Shown piece after piece: positions 9,954 through 25,700 of a stretch of 64,000 nucleotides of DNA. Source of the DNA: Enoplolaimus lenunculus (lineage: Eukaryota; Nematoda; Enoplea; Enoplida; Thoracostomopsidae); the NCBI GenBank assembly GCA_030248215.1, contig JASANG010001091.1, positions 62,501 through 126,500 of the forward strand, given 5' to 3'. The translations under genes were made by a program, and so were the position numbers. Under the pieces are notes generated by a model, which saw only the letters and a program-made list of their open reading frames with translations, had not been told where the DNA came from and made no database searches. Positions within the stretch are counted from its first letter, which is position 1; every line of letters begins with the position of its first letter.

Positions 9954-10534
9954 ATAATAGGTGTTGAAGAGCAAAGTGGGTGGCCTATACACAGAATACA
10001 CAGATAGTATATTATTAATAGCACATTATGGAAGGTTTCTGAAGTTATGGAAGTTTTCTGAAATCGCACATATAATTCTCTATAATTTATGCATTTTCTT
10101 TAAAGCGTATCATTCTATATTTGCTGTTACGATAGTCCTTGTTTTACCCAGATAGAAATTAAAATTTGCCAGGAAACGCGTAATTACATAACAACGATTC
10201 ACAAAGACGCTAAGTTTAAGAAATTCAAAACTAAACAAATTTCTAAATGCTGTTTGCACACCAGTGACGTGTTCTAGGCTGCGTCGTTTTGGATAAAATA
10301 CTATTTCAATATACTTGAGTAAATTAATTTATAATTTATTTTACAGTAGAATTTTAACGATTTTGTTCATGACCAATTCTTGTACTCGTTCTGTGTTAAC
10401 ACAGCCAAGTTCAGTAGCAGTGCGCTTTACCAATGGTCGTGTATTGGAATTGAACTTTAATTTCATTTTAAAATCTTCATTCTATTGAATTTAACGAAAT
10501 TAAATGATGTTCAGTTCCAATACACGCTAAAATT

Positions 10535-10615
10535 TTAAGGCGGCGTACGGCGAGGTACGGCAACGGACGGCGAGGAACGGCAACGGACGGGGACTTACGA
10601 CAACGGACAGCTTTG
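10535..10615. repeat. GC-rich CGGCAACGGACGG repeats
   Basis: Short tandem units of ACGGCGAGG and ACGGCAACGGACGG in AT-rich surroundings. Similar text (GTCCGTCACC, GTACGGCG) occurs in the family K inverted-repeat elements at 42181, 47415 and 50935. Lies 140 bp past the end of NAA35. Confidence 0.5.
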
Positions 10616-10756
10616 GACATTAAAATGTTTTAAAAGCATAGCGTCACTTTCGTTCGACCAAGCCCACCTTGATGTATACGCACCATGTACATTTCAACCA
10701 TATCAACAGATTGCAGTAAAAGTAGCTTCAAATCACAATTGCCCACCGATCAACTC

Positions 10757-13700
10757 TCACAGAAAGTAGCACATTATTTTGTTTCTTGGAGCAATAACAT
10801 CGATAAAGCGAATCATGACGAAATAATCAGCCTTCATTTCAATTGAATCGTAGGAAAATTCGAATGCAAACTGAAATCCATATCTGGTTGAGTCTGAAAT
10901 ACAATAATTAATAAAAAATCTAGAAGTACATCCTATGATCCAGATTTTTACATGTGCAAAATAGCGCAATACACAACAGCACAGAATTTATATGTATATC
11001 AAAGGTACTTTTTGCTTATAAATTACAAGGTCGTTAGTCGGAAACAATACAAATATAGCCAAGCAGAGTTGAAATCTTCACTGCGCATAATGGGTTAAGG
11101 CCCGTAGCCAGGTCACCTTGCAAGGGGGAAACTGAAAATTCTCCAGGAGAGGTATCCAAGTGTTTTCAATAAGTAACAAGCAAGGTTGAAAATTCTCTAG
11201 GAGGGCCAAATTTTTTCCCGGCAGAAATTATTCACCCGAATACATACAACTCACAACTGAGAGGATAACTACTTTACCTTGTTTTCTTTTTTGTGACCAC
11301 TGCCCAGCAAACGCATCACGACTGCGTTATGTTTGCACACTTTGGCTAAGTTGTTTACCTGAAATAAGAACAGAAATTATAGCGAAATGTTATGCAATGT
11401 CCAATAACAAATTTCGCTGTCCTATTAACTGTGGAACAAATAGGTTTCAAGCATCGACAAAGTAGACAATAAACAGAATTATTGTTCTTTACAAACCAGA
11501 ATTCTTACGCAGTCTACAGTTACGGACAGAAATAAGTGCAGTCACGGCTGCGTGACAAACGCAATGACAGTCGCGATTGTTTGTTCCTTGAACGTAATCA
11601 CTCGCAAATGGATATGAACTGTTCGCGATTATCACAACAATTACCGAGACTAGAAAGCTAGCCATTACGTATATACCTTCTAGTAGCACGGCATACGATT
11701 GCACAATGGATAAAAATAAGTACAATATACTGCCATACTTAGAACACATGGCAAGAAGATTCATTATACCGTCCCCCCAATGACCCGTTTCACAAATGCT
11801 CCACGCTGCATGCTATACCTTACATTCAACTCTGTCTTCATCGCTTCAAACGCAGTTTTTGCTTGATCAAAATCGCACGAAGCATCATTGTAAATCTGTT
11901 CTGCCGAATAATTAGCTACAATTTCTTCAAACCTACAAAGAGTAACAATAATATAATTTAACTGGCTCGAAATTACTGAACTCAAAATATGTACATAAGA
12001 TTTAGCTTAATAGCGGACATCAATTATACAATCAGAAACATATTCAACGTGAGGCATTCGGATGTTCACATGCAAGCATGTATTCACATGCAAGCATGTA
12101 ACGTCTTTAATATTTTTTCACCGGTGCCACAGGAATAGTATTCTCCGCTATCGACCCTGTATCATTTTATGTCTCTTATATTTTTGTGAAGTTTAATAGC
12201 TTGGATTAAAACATAACAAATCTTCTAATGAAATTTGAACAGGCACTTTATATTCAAAATAGCGTTCAATTAATATCTCAACTAAAAGTCCCAACGATTT
12301 TGTAGCACTGTTGACGAAAATATGGCAAATGGCCCATTTCTTTATTCTACAGAACGTACCCACTTAAATTCAAGTAAATTTGATACGATACATAAGACGG
12401 TGTCGACAGACAAGCAAATGGAGCCATTCGCTGCTCATAACGAATTGAGTGAAATCGCGGATCATTCGCGTACGTTGGCACACTGATACGTTTGTCAATG
12501 TATAAAGCGATCATACACTAAAATAAACAATACACTATGCATAAAGACGTTTTCGTAATGATTTAGCAGATTTGAACAATAGAGCCTCATAGATTGTACA
12601 ATTATTGGTACATAAATTTTCAACACATTTTATGATCGTTATGCTCAGTTACAAAATTTTCAGTATAACTATAATTATATGACTTTCTTTATTACATAAT
12701 ATGAAGATATGTTAGTCAAAAGCGCAAAAATGTAGTCAGTCGAAAAATATCTGTTCGATACGAAAGTGAGATTGGTATTCAGCAACAACTTAAACAAACC
12801 ATGCTGCTCCTAAGAATACGGTCACCTTGTAATACGCTTCACATAACTTCTGATAAACATGATATCGAGTAATCTGATTACGATGTAACTGAACTTTTCT
12901 TCGTTTAGTTTTGCGATTCTTGTCAGCTTTCGATTTGGCGTGTTGATCTGAAATCCATAAAACATTGCTTGATTACATACTTACAGAAAACAACCGGGCA
13001 TTGTAGGTTTAAGCCTAAACACAGACCGCGGCATTCCAAAATCCTTTTACACTTAAACTAACAAGAACAATTGGTTTCGATTTATCGCCGTTATTTGTTG
13101 AGTTTATAGTTGTGACATGTTAACCATACTGCTTTTTACCGTTTAACATTTTATATACTTACATTGTTGTAGAAAAAATTAACCAATCAAGCCTGACTTA
13201 TGACGCAGCAACCAATCAGAAGTAACAGGTCTAGCGAATCAGGAAAAGTTCTGTATGGTAGAAATAACGCACTAAGAGACCCGGCACAGCGTAGTCATAT
13301 TTCTCAAAGATTTCCAGAAATTACCCACATACTTAAATAATTTTCTTGATCCAACATAAACCCATCGACTCGTGTAAGAACATTGATCAACCATTTGTAT
13401 ACAACTTCATACAAATACCTGGAACGAACATAAATTACCTTGTCAATGCTGAGCAACATTAGTGTCCAATAGCGACAGAAAGCCCGAACAATAGGACCAC
13501 ACCTTCTGTCGCGATTATAATCGCGCGAATCGCGATAAGTTTAAATTGCATTCGCGAATGATTACAATCGACAATTGTATGCAATTCCTCTGGCTGACAC
13601 TGCAAGTTGCAGATATCGAAAACGCTCAGAGTACAGCTTGGACGTCGTGCTTGCTGCTAAATAAACTTCAGTTTTACCACTTTTGTAGACTCTAGCCTGA

Positions 13701-16700
13701 CTTACCAATAAGCTGTTGCGTACTCGTGAACTGAATACAATTCAAGTTTGAAATGAATCAACAAATATTGTTCCATAAGCAATAGCGCATGATACAATAC
13801 ATACGACCCGAAACAGGCAACATGACACCGTTCTGGCTCCATCTGAACAATCATCATGTGAAAATGACTGTCAACTTTGTCAGCCTAGTAATAGAAAAAA
13901 AAGCGTCATCAATAAAGCAATACAGTGCTGTCCGTGCGATGCATACTACCAATTGCTGATTTATTATGTACCGTTGGTCGAACAATCGTTTTGTAAGAAA
14001 ACTAAGTAGCTTCCGCCATAAACCAGTAAATCCATAACGGCAAATTAGCATTCTAAAATTTTCCGCCACAAGGTGCGTGGTATACTTTGATACCATGAGA
14101 AAGTTGAGCGTCGCGAAGTCAAACTCTAAAACACAGCGATGCTAGGCTTGGCGTAGAAAAGCTAAATATTTACGGTCCCCTCTTGCCCTAAAGAAATCAG
14201 GGTATTGACCTGCTACAGGCTGCAAAATCGTTCCAGCTTGCCCGTTAATAGACGTCCGCAAAGCGGAGGATATAGTTAGACAACTCCTATTAGCTGCGAG
14301 TAATTATGTTTTCTAACGCACCAGTCAAAATACAGGATGACACACGGCATTATATTAATGTTTATTAAACATTGACATACAACGATCAAATAACAAATTC
14401 GCTCTCAGCGGGCGAACTAGCAAGTGCCTATAACATTTGTAAAAAATAATAATAATTGTACAAACAACGTTTTGACTTACTTCTTCTTGCAAATGCGCCA
14501 TAAGCTCAAATTCCATACCAAGCCGTTCTCGCTGTCGTGCGCAGTTGTGTCCAGTGATTTGAAATATATCACACATTTTGTTCGAACATGCCAAAATATA
14601 CCTATCAAGCATTGCTTGTTCTGCTTCACGATGTAACAAAGGAGACCTAAATTGAAATACAATGCAAAATTAATTTTATTACCACCAGAATTTAAAGCAA
14701 CCAACCCAGAAACGTTACACATTTTTAGTGAGACTATCTGGTCAAAAACAGAAACTTCGTTCGGTAAACGTGGACGTGATCAACCAAAAATGAGACTCGT
14801 GTGTCCCCTTGTAAGTTTGGTTTACCTCGCATTGATGTGCCTGATATAATTCTACACCTATAACGATTGGAAAACACTCCCAATCTTAATACTGTGTCTG
14901 AAAATTTTGATTTTCTGTTTTCCGCCAAATATGAATAAAAGTAAATATGATATCGCCATTATAGTGCAAAAAAGTTAATTCTATGCTGATTTAGCAGCCA
15001 CGAACAATAAAGAACAACAAAATTTTCATCACAAAGCGAACAAAAGAAGAGTTAGTTGTTAAGAAACAAGTAAGTTATAAAACAACTGGCTGCCTGTCAC
15101 TTCGACTGACTGTAAGAACCACACTGTTGCAAGTAATGCTCATAAGAATTAAACTGCGCAGCAACAAATCACCGCGTCCAAATAGCTACAACTACCAAAA
15201 ATAGCACTTACTTTGGTAATAGTACTGGAGGTTGTACAAATTGTCGAATCGATTCAGTGACAAAGTGTGAATGATCACAACTTGGCAAATAGGCCAGCTG
15301 AAACATTAACACATGAATTGTAAAACGTAACCTAACGCCTGTTACGTGCTGCTGATTATATTGCAGTACTTTTTTCGCTATGAACATAATGCACCTTTAC
15401 AATATTTTCTACACATAAATGTCACAATATTTTCACAATAACCGTCATGTCCTCGTCAGAAAAAACGAAACGGTATGCGCAAGTTGTTGTGAAAGATGCA
15501 TTATTAAAATTATCCTCCGACACCTTGAATTTTGTTTTGCTACTTCTAAAAACGACGTGACGGTTCACATTTTATAGCCACTCAAACGAATCTATACTTT
15601 GAATCGTGCTTACTGTTAGTTGTATTAATGGTAAACACAAAGTTCATTCTTCTTTAAACCAACATTGCATAAACACACGTACCTTGGATTACAATTACGT
15701 CTAAAATTTTCAGTTACCAACCTGGGACATAATCGTAACGCCAAAATTTTACTTAAAGAAGTAAAATGAGCTACAGTAACTATTGCTGAATTGTTAAAAG
15801 CAAAGAACGCACGCTAACCTGTAAAATACTTCTGGATAACACACATGTTTGTTGAGATGATGTAAATTGGCGACTAAATTCCTATAATAAACAACAAAAA
15901 ACATAGCAGTGCATTTTACAGTACAAAAAGGATGTGTTGTAATTCAAATATAAGATTTTACAACATTAATGCATGCAAGTTGAAATATAAATATATAACA
16001 AAGAAAGGCTAGATATCCGGTACCGGCGTAATATTCGGAAACAGCCGACATCGGTATCCGGAGCCGGAATCTCTTATAAACCTGCCAGATATTTACAGTT
16101 GTGGCCTCAAATATAATAACGCAGCGTTTAAAAAGACATTAAACATTTTACTGCAATTCCATTTCCTGGAACGTGGCACGTCAAAAAACTTAAGCAAGTT
16201 TTTCGCTCTCAAGCAAAATGAAGCTGACAAGGTAACGCTTAATTTTAATTCAGTGAACATATATCTTTGGGTGAAGCCAACTCTGCACGATAATGTTGAT
16301 GCTGTATTAAACAAACTGTTAAAAATAATTTAGCTTACAACAAATTGAGGTACAAGATGGTACACTTTGAACAGACATCTCATGTTACATTTCAGACGGA
16401 GTAGTAAAGTGTAACTTTGTGACATATCGCGTTCTTCAGAAAAACAAAGGCATGACATAAACGTAGGAAAGTCCGATGCAAGACTGCTACCGATATTCTG
16501 ACCACTCACCAAAACTTGATCGTACGAATTCAACTGAATTGGTATATTCGCAATGGATTTGAGGCGACCAAAGAATTTCAACAACAACTGCATCGCTTTG
16601 CTCCGTGAATATATCTGCATTTGTCGCGGGAATGTTGGCGGCAGCAGCTTACGCGTGACCCCAGGGATAAAACCAGGAACTTTGCTGTAGTCATCTAAAA

Positions 16701-19700
16701 CACGAAAAGCACACAATATGTAAGTGCACCGAAAGAGACTATAACTATTCGGCAGCATAAACCATTAACAACAAAATACTGACAAAATAAAATATTAACT
16801 TCAGTGTGACAACCACAATTTTACGCTATAACAAAACCTACACAAATCCGCGTTAATTATTCTAAATATACCAGTTAATATTCATGAATAAATTTTTCCG
16901 CAAATGTTGTCAGAATGATAACACCCATCGGACCACACGTAGTTGGCTGTCACAGAGAAGGGTCTTCAGGTTGACAAATAGTGAAAAACGCTCGGGACCT
17001 GTAGAAATCTTTTCAAACTGATATTGTATTAAAATTTTAAAATTAGTCACCCAGAAACATTCTTTCCTGGGATAACCATCTATGTGCAGTGTCATAAAGG
17101 TTATAACTACTTATTTAAAACACAGCTTTTTAAGTTAGGCCTTTTATTGGCTTAGCTTGTATACTATTTTTCTATTTTAGGTATGTCCTAAAGATAGAAA
17201 AAATGATGTTATTTCATGTTTATTACATTTTGTGTTTTCAATCTTGTTTTTATCTTTAGTATTTTTGAATGAATTTATAAACAATGTGGGGAGTTTTGTG
17301 GCAACTGTTAGTGGAGCTGTATTGTATGCTTAGGCATAGGTTTAGTCTTTTTAAGCTTAAACTGTAGCTTAATCTTAGCGTCTTAGCTTTAGACTACTTT
17401 GTTGTATAACATAAGCTTACACTAGCACTAATATGTTTTAGTTTAGTGCATTCTAATTTCGCGTAGACTTAGGCAATCACTCTAGCTTTGCATAATGTTA
17501 CTCACTTTGTACACAGTATACGGCTCGTGTTAATTATAGTCAGCTGTCCACTGTTAGGCAAGATGAGTATGAGGCTTAGTGTTTTAGTTTAACTTTCTAC
17601 GTCTATTTTAATTTGTGGCAAGCCCTAGCCTTCCTTAGTTTATCATAAACTCGTCTATACCTAAGCCTTAAAGCATTAGTCTATGCCTTCAAGCATTGCA
17701 GTCCTACCTTTGCATAAGTTAAGCGGAGAGTTAGGGTGCTACCTCTGCATAAGTTTAGGGCATTAGCTAGTTACATGAACCTTTAACCATTGGAGTTCAG
17801 CTCTGCATAACTAAACCTTAAGGCCTTAGGTTTCTACGTCTGCACAAGCTTAGACCTTAAGGTCAAGGATGTTGCCAAAACTCTCAAGCATTAAGCTGTT
17901 ACCTAAGCCCAAGTCCTCAAGCATTATTCTGTTATGTAAACCTAACATTTTTAGCATTGGTGTCGTACCTCTGCATAAATCTAAGCCTTGAAGCGTTACG
18001 GTGCTACTTCTGCATTAGTTTTACGCCTAACCCATTAAACCTAAGCTTATAAGCATTGGCCTTTTGCTTAAGTCTAAATCCTCAAGCATTAACCTGTTGC
18101 CTACTGGCTTCTCCACAGCCGGGGGGCCCCAGCACTTTTCGAAATTTTCATTTTCCCCCCGGCAAAAATTGTGCCGCCCCCCGGAAAGGCCCCCCGGCGG
18201 ATTTTTGGCCGCCCCCAGCAATTTTTTTGCTGGGCCCCCCAGAACTTTTCTAAGTCAAAAATTTTCAATGTTAAAACGTACCAGGATATCCGTTAAGATT
18301 GTATTTGAGCAGTTCAATAATAAACTGGAAAAAGCACAATTATACAAAAACCGTTTCAGGGCATATAGCACTCGAAAGTACTTTGCAGCAACAAGTTCAA
18401 CCCGCCTGAGCCTTATGATAAACAGAAGCTGTGACTAATATATAAAATATATATTAATCACAGTTTTAATTATAGATTATCTATATTTTACATAATATTG
18501 CTTCTTTCAACTTCTGGTTAAGTTGTCAGTAAAATAATTGTTATTAGCGTTTGCGTGGAATTTTTAAGCCTGCCCCTCAGGAAACTTCTGGGGGCCTCCC
18601 AGAAAACGCCCCCCGGCGGAAATTTTCAAGCTGTGGAGAATCCAGGCCTAACCCCTTAAGCATTAACCTTTACCTAAACCTAATCCTATAAGCATTAAGG
18701 TCTTGCCGTTCCGTAAGTATCCGCAAGTCTGTGCCTTAAGCATATGGCCTTACCTTTGCATAAGCCTTCGCCTTCAAGCATTAGAGTCCTACTTCTGCAT
18801 AAACCTAAGCCTTGAGCATTACCCATACTTGCATTACAGTATTGATAGCATTCTTAACAATATCAGTATACATCAATTTTCCTAACAATGTCAGTATACA
18901 TCCGTATCTATGTCACTGTTTACTGTACATTCACTTTACGTACGTTGCATTTAACATTTTGTACATAGATAAGCCTGATGCTAAACTTTTTCATTTAGTT
19001 AAACCAAATACGTTGTGCATTCTTCAATTTTTGTCATTATTCAGAAAAACTGTGTTAAAAGATTGATTGTGTCAAATTGTGTTTGGTTATCCCATTTGTT
19101 TCAAATAAATTTTACAAAAGTAATACTTGCACCAATTTCTGTTTATGCTCTTAGAAAAACAAACAAACCTCAAAAATATTCAAGGCACCATTTTTGTTTA
19201 GTTACACCTATCAAATATCAAAACTGTCTTTTTGACAAAATTTTTTAAATTTTGCTCAATAAGCACTTTTGAAATAATCGAATATATACAACATTGAGAA
19301 TCAAACGGAAAAGTTCCATCAATTTTATTTTCTAAATTTTAGCCGGTCGTCAGCTAGTTTAAGTCCCATTACTTCTTAACCAAGAATTGCTAACTAAAGC
19401 CGACAAAACATAGACAGAATTAAAAGAATAGAATTTTTGACAAAAGGTCTTCGTTTTGTTGTTGCAGCTTAGGTTCAATACTAAAACCGGTGACTTTGAG
19501 TATGATACGGCTTGTACCAAATGTTTTTCCAATAATTGTTTCTGATTGGAGTTATAAATTTATAAGTGAGGTGATTTCTGAAGTCAGGAAAATTATTTTT
19601 CATTTCAATACTTTAAAATACTTTTCAGTGATAGGCAATGAATTGGCTAGTTCGATTTGTTAATGTTTAGTTAAAAATGCTGTAATGACTGCCATCATTT

Positions 19701-22700
19701 ATTTGCTTGTATGGTTAAGATTTTATATATTGTTGCAGTTGGAATTTACATGTTGCTGTGCAAGAACAATATTAAAACATGTTACACCTTAAGTTTTATC
19801 ATTTGCATACCTTGTTTGTTTTAAATCTTTTGATCAAAATTTCATGGCATAAAACAAAATTCGTTGGCTAAGTCTGGCTTGTTTTTCTGAAATATGCTTT
19901 ATTAAACTTAGTCATGTTTATGTTAAATTCATTTCAGGTCAATTCAGGGAATATCTTTTGGATTCTTTAATAATTGTTATTTGTCACCTGGCTCGTTTTT
20001 CTGAAACATGCTTTATTAAACTTAGTCATGTTTATGTTAAATTCGTTTCAGGTTAATTAAGGAAATATATTTTGGATTCTTTAAAACTTGTAATTTGTTT
20101 TACTGTTCTTATTTTAGATAGTTTCATCTGTTACTGGGAGATGCAATCAAATGCGGGACGTCATTATTGCCACTCAGCAATCGCGTTAAGGTTATCTGTC
20201 CGATTCCCCGAACGATACGTTACGCATATATGTAACACGGAATTCAACCGATGCTGATTTAATCGTTTCAACTACTTCGAGGAATAAGCGGCTGCTTTTA
20301 AAATGATATAGAAATTCGTGTTACTTTATCAAATTTGGTTTTAAAACCTTGACTTTGTGAATCAGTAAATCCAATTTCAATTTTTAAATGCTAATAAAAA
20401 CACACTGAATAACCTTAATTTTTATAAAATTAAAATGATTCAAAGTATTTACAGTCGGCACTCCAAGGAATGCCTTCCAATACTGCCGGTTACCTAAGCA
20501 CACAACTAATCAAATTTTCACTAATTCTCCAAAAATCACAATTAGCTTTGATGCGCTTACACAAAATTCTGAATTCGCACACTTAGTCCACAGCAGGGTT
20601 ATAACTACTTGAAAAATAAATACGATACCCAAAGGCAAATTGAATACTTCGATGTCTGTCAGGACAATTCAACACGTTTTTTTCTAATTTAATCACTTCA
20701 CCCAAAAACTTATAGCTACTCTACCCAATGGCAATTGTAAAACTCGGATGTCTGTCGGGACGAAACTTAAATCAGAAATCGCTGTGGAAAATTGCTTAGA
20801 AAGCTAAAGAGCCACAAAACACCGCAAACTCAAGACGCTCAACGTCAAACTAGAAAATCACAAAGGCAGGACCGACAGCAGGTTGCTGTAAAACTCGAAC
20901 TGCGCGCCCCAAACAGCGAGCTCTAAACTAACTCTAACACTCCAGCAGCACTTGGCTGCAAAACCAGAACTGACACACTTTTAGCTTGAAACCACCACTT
21001 TTATACTCATAATTTGAAAGGTTACCTAAATTGAAAGAATTCGAATAAATTTTTTAAAAATATTACAGGAATTCAGAAAAGACAACGTTTCAGGATTTCT
21101 AAACTTTAATTTTACTTCAAATTGGCAGAAAAACTTTTGTCTTAAAATCTAAGTTTTTATAACCTTTTCTGAACTTAAAATTTTAGAGAAATTCGCAGAA
21201 ATTTTGATGTTTACACTCAAATTTAAATTTTCAAAACAAAATTTAAACTAAAAATCCCAAAGTTTCAACAAAAAGTGATGTTTTGTTTTAAAACTCGAAA
21301 TTAAAACAAATTAAGTTCCAAGAATTGTTCCTCTAATATTCTTCCAAAGGGGGTAAACTTTAAGTTCAATTGTCATGTTTATTGCATTTCATGTTTTGTA
21401 TTTTGTTTTTGTTTTTGTGTTTTATATTTCGAGTAAATTTAGAAATGGTGTGAGGAGTTCTGCTTGTTACTTTAGGGGAGCTTTTTAGTCTACCAGACGA
21501 AGGTGTAGTCTCTAAGTTTCAAGCTAATCTGTCTTTCTAATACTGTGTGCTTTTTATAATTGAAAAGCCTAAGGCTTAACTCTAGACAGTTGTAGCCTAA
21601 GCATAAGCCTTAAAACCCCATCTGCTTAAGCCTAGCCTTATACCATTGGGGTCATAGCCCCTACACAACGCTAAGTCTTAAACCATTCAGGTGTTAGCCC
21701 TGCAGAAGCCTATCGTTAAACCACCAGGGTCGAATCCTATATACGCCTAAGCCTTAAACCATTGGGGCCCTACCCTACATAAGCCTAAGCGTTAAACCAT
21801 TAGGGTCCTACCCCCCTACATAAGCTTAAGTCTTAAACCATTCAGGTCCTAGCCCTGCATAAACCTAAGCCTTTTGCCATTAGGGTCCAATCCTACATAA
21901 GCCTAAGCCTTCAACCATTGGGGTCCTAGCGCCCTACATAGCCTACCGGGTAGAACTAGCAAAGCGAAAAAAGTTCATGTTTGTTTCCAATGTTACTTTG
22001 GGGACCGTAACAGATAAGCATATTTCTAAGCCGAAGAGTTGGAAGTATATTCCTAAACTTTAGCAAAACATGTAGTCTAGAATCTAAGCCAACAGGCCCA
22101 CTAGGAACTAGGATGGCCCCTAAAAGTAACATAGGATATGTCGGTGATGGCGTTGACGGACAAAAAGCTATTACTTTCTTACATTGCTTGGTAAAACATA
22201 TATCAGATGGCGGTTATAGACACAATCGTAAATCAAACGGTTAAAGCCAAGTTTCCATTATGGAGCCTTTTGTAAATATTTTTAATATAACGTAACTTTT
22301 ATTATTTCCCTTTCGTAATTATTTTTGATAAATTGTTTTAATCAATAATTTTACAAAAATAGTTTCAAAGATGCCATAATGAAAACTAGTGTTTTGAATT
22401 AAAAGGGCGTTTTCAAGCTTTTAAGTAAATATTTTTGTAAAAATTATTGAATACAATACTTTACCGAAAATTTTGGAGCTCTAAAATCCTATCACCATGA
22501 AACAATAAACCACTTAAACCTCAGCATCACCAAGACTAGGTTAACGTACTTAAGCGGCGCATTTTCAAGTTATTGCGCGTTTCCAGGTATCGGTTGTTAT
22601 TAATAACGGTCATGTTTACACAAATGGGTGGTTATACGACTTTGTACAAAAGTATTTATAAAATTGTTATTGATCAATTTTCAATAATCCGGTTATCTAA

Positions 22701-25700
22701 AAAACTTTTTGTCTATATTAATCAGTTGCAAGCTCAGGAAGCGCTCAGTTTTGGTTTCTTGAAAGAGTGTACTCTTGTTTCACACTAAATTACATCTAAA
22801 TTTTTGGAGCAAATTCGGTTTCTTATATTCTTTTAAGCACGAAAAGATCCTTCAAAATGATGCATGAAAAAAATTTAACATGTCAAATTTGCTCCAAAAT
22901 TTATATTTGGTTTGCAAAATTTTTAAGCATTTTTTAGGTTGTTTAAATGTTGTAACCTTTAATTGCCGCTGTTGCAGCGCATATAGTATGTTTACTATAA
23001 TTTTATGATAGACGTTATTCGCTTTACAAATTTTTCAGTGCATCCATTGCATTATTTTAAAATTTTTTGCATTCATGAAATAAATGTTGCAGCTGACTGA
23101 AAAGCATATCGACTGCATTACTAATCCGTATCTGTGACTGAGGCTTCCAATTTGTATCTGTAACTGATAAGGATCGACCGGGTATCCGGTTTCGATTTAA
23201 CATTCGGCAAAACTCACCATCCGTATCCGGTTCTGTTATCCTATCTGCTGTTGTGTTCCAGGTAACATAAAATTGCTTTTTAAATGTGCTAGTACTAGAC
23301 GTGTTCATTCGAATGCATTTCACAGCAATCCAAGAAGATTAAGTTGATACCGAAGCAATTTCAAAAATCCAAAGTAAAATTTATTTATTTTAGCACACAA
23401 ATGCTTTTGCACAACTCAGATACTTCAAATAATGCGTAAATCTAGACGCTATATATCTGGTTAACATCCGGTTCTTGTTTCGGCCGTAAATTTACTATTT
23501 TGCTCCGGTTCCGGAATCCGGCAAAATTAATATCAGGTCGATCCCGGTTAACTGAAACTTGTGACTAGTATGAGATCACTTCTTTTGTTACAGATGATTA
23601 CTATTCAAGGATGGGAACATTTGATGATCCTAAATCTGATAGCTTCAGCGATTATATAGCTGTAATGTTGCTTATACCGGATTATGTTGTATGTTATTTA
23701 TTATAGAAACAATTGAATAAATACAATTAAATAGAAAGAAAAAACTGGGATGTTGTTTCAAAACTAACTTTAAGAAATTTTATTTGCTTCTATTAAAACC
23801 AATTGTTATTTGTAATAAAATTAAAACATTGCTTTTCGATCTGCAAGCCTAGTAACTTCTATTATTCGAGCAAAAACCCTAAGCATTTAATTTACCGCAT
23901 CCAAACTTTTATTGCCACCCTGTTAACCTTGCAATGGTTATATACAAAAACGATTTCGTGTTTTAACGATTTAATTTTGCTTATTCGATAGACAAAATCG
24001 AATCATTTTTAATGATTATTTACCACGTCATGTTGTTCGATATGTACCACGTATAGTGAGTCTGTTTAAATCTTATGAGTAAAAAATTCAAATATATTTT
24101 ATCACATAGAGAGCACTCGGATCATATGTAATGCAACAAAGTGGCATACTGAAAGAGAATGAATCGTATTGTATGTTAATACTGGAACCGTAAAATTCAT
24201 AATATTACTGTTCATAAACAGAACTGCTAACACTTGCCGTACAAGATATCTAATAACGATAAACCGTATATATCTGTTATGGCCGCAATCTATCTTAGCA
24301 TCGCTTCGATCGGCTCCGGATTATCAGTCACTACCGAGACGCAGCAAAGTTTCGTCACTAACATATCTTCCACATCACGTATGCCCCAAACGTCCACTGA
24401 GCAGAACTAACCCATAGGCAATCGGCAGGAAAGAGTCTAAAGTTAGTTACTATTTGTTATTGCAACCATAATTTTTATTCTTTAAGCAGATCTTTGAAAG
24501 GTACTCCTAACCATTCTCATTTCAATAGTCTTATTCGTTAAGCTTCAATTTCAACTCTGATCGTGTGACAAGTACATAATATCAATTATCTTTTAATAGT
24601 CCTTGAATTATAGCTCCGATCTTGCCATGAATGGCACATACGACATCAGAAACAATGGGTTCACCACGGTCGAAAATGCATTGAAATGAATGTTTAATCG
24701 TCTTTCTGAGTCTATTTGCATACCAAAAGAAAAGATCAATAAGTATCATCAAGCAAGTTGCCGCAGGGTTGGGCTATAATCTTTCAGTGATCGATTTTGG
24801 GGGATTTGGGATTTCCATCGTTTCGCTTCATGGAAAAACATTTCATTGGCTCCTACTGTGAATACCATGAAAGTCGGCCTCATTGTCAGCTAGTTTTTTG
24901 CACTCGCTATAGATTTATCTGCTATTAGATAGGAACTTGCATTATCTTTTTTTATGATTAATGAAAAAAATTATAAATATGGTATTCACTAAAGACAAAA
25001 CAAAAAATGATTCGATCAGTGCTTATATTTACTTAAAATTAGATGCCACAAATTCTGCAGTTGACTGCTATCTAGCAACTTTCCTCGACTTTCTTCAAAC
25101 TAAGAACGAAGTTGGCTTAATGAAAATTATTTTTCCTTGACCTATTTACTATATTACCGCAAAGATTTCTATTTGAATTACTTTTTTACGCAAACTAAAG
25201 CATATCATCAGGGTGCAACCGGAATTCCGATTCCGATTCACAATCAATCGGAATCGGAATTTTAAAATTTTAATTTTAATCTTAGTTTTTGTGATATTTT
25301 GTATCGCGAGTGTGCTATAAGTGAAATTAACTAAAATTGCACGAAAATGAACCAAAGTTAGGAACATGCAGTGCTGCTTTCGATAATTCAAAGAAATGCA
25401 TCTTTGTCCGATAACTGCGCGACGTACTTTACAAAATTTTGAAGCTCCTCTGTATATGGTCTGATGACTATGTAACGAATCATTAATAACGAAAGTTTCA
25501 CTAATTTCTAAAAAATGACTTCTACTAATATTTACTTCGACTGTCTCCAAAAGCAAGCACACTTTGTCAAAACCAGTGAGAAGATAGCTCGCGGAGCACT
25601 TCAAAATACTTTTAAATGCCCGGCAACAAAGAACCCAGGAGGGAGCCGTTATTTAACGAAGCCGAAGAAAATAAAATTGTCGAATGTATCGTTATAGCAT

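Noticed and set aside
25149-25604. 151-codon minus-strand ORF in the NAA35 intron
   Set aside because: It overlaps the transposase fossil on the other strand and a GGAATCGG-type repeat, with no recognisable product.
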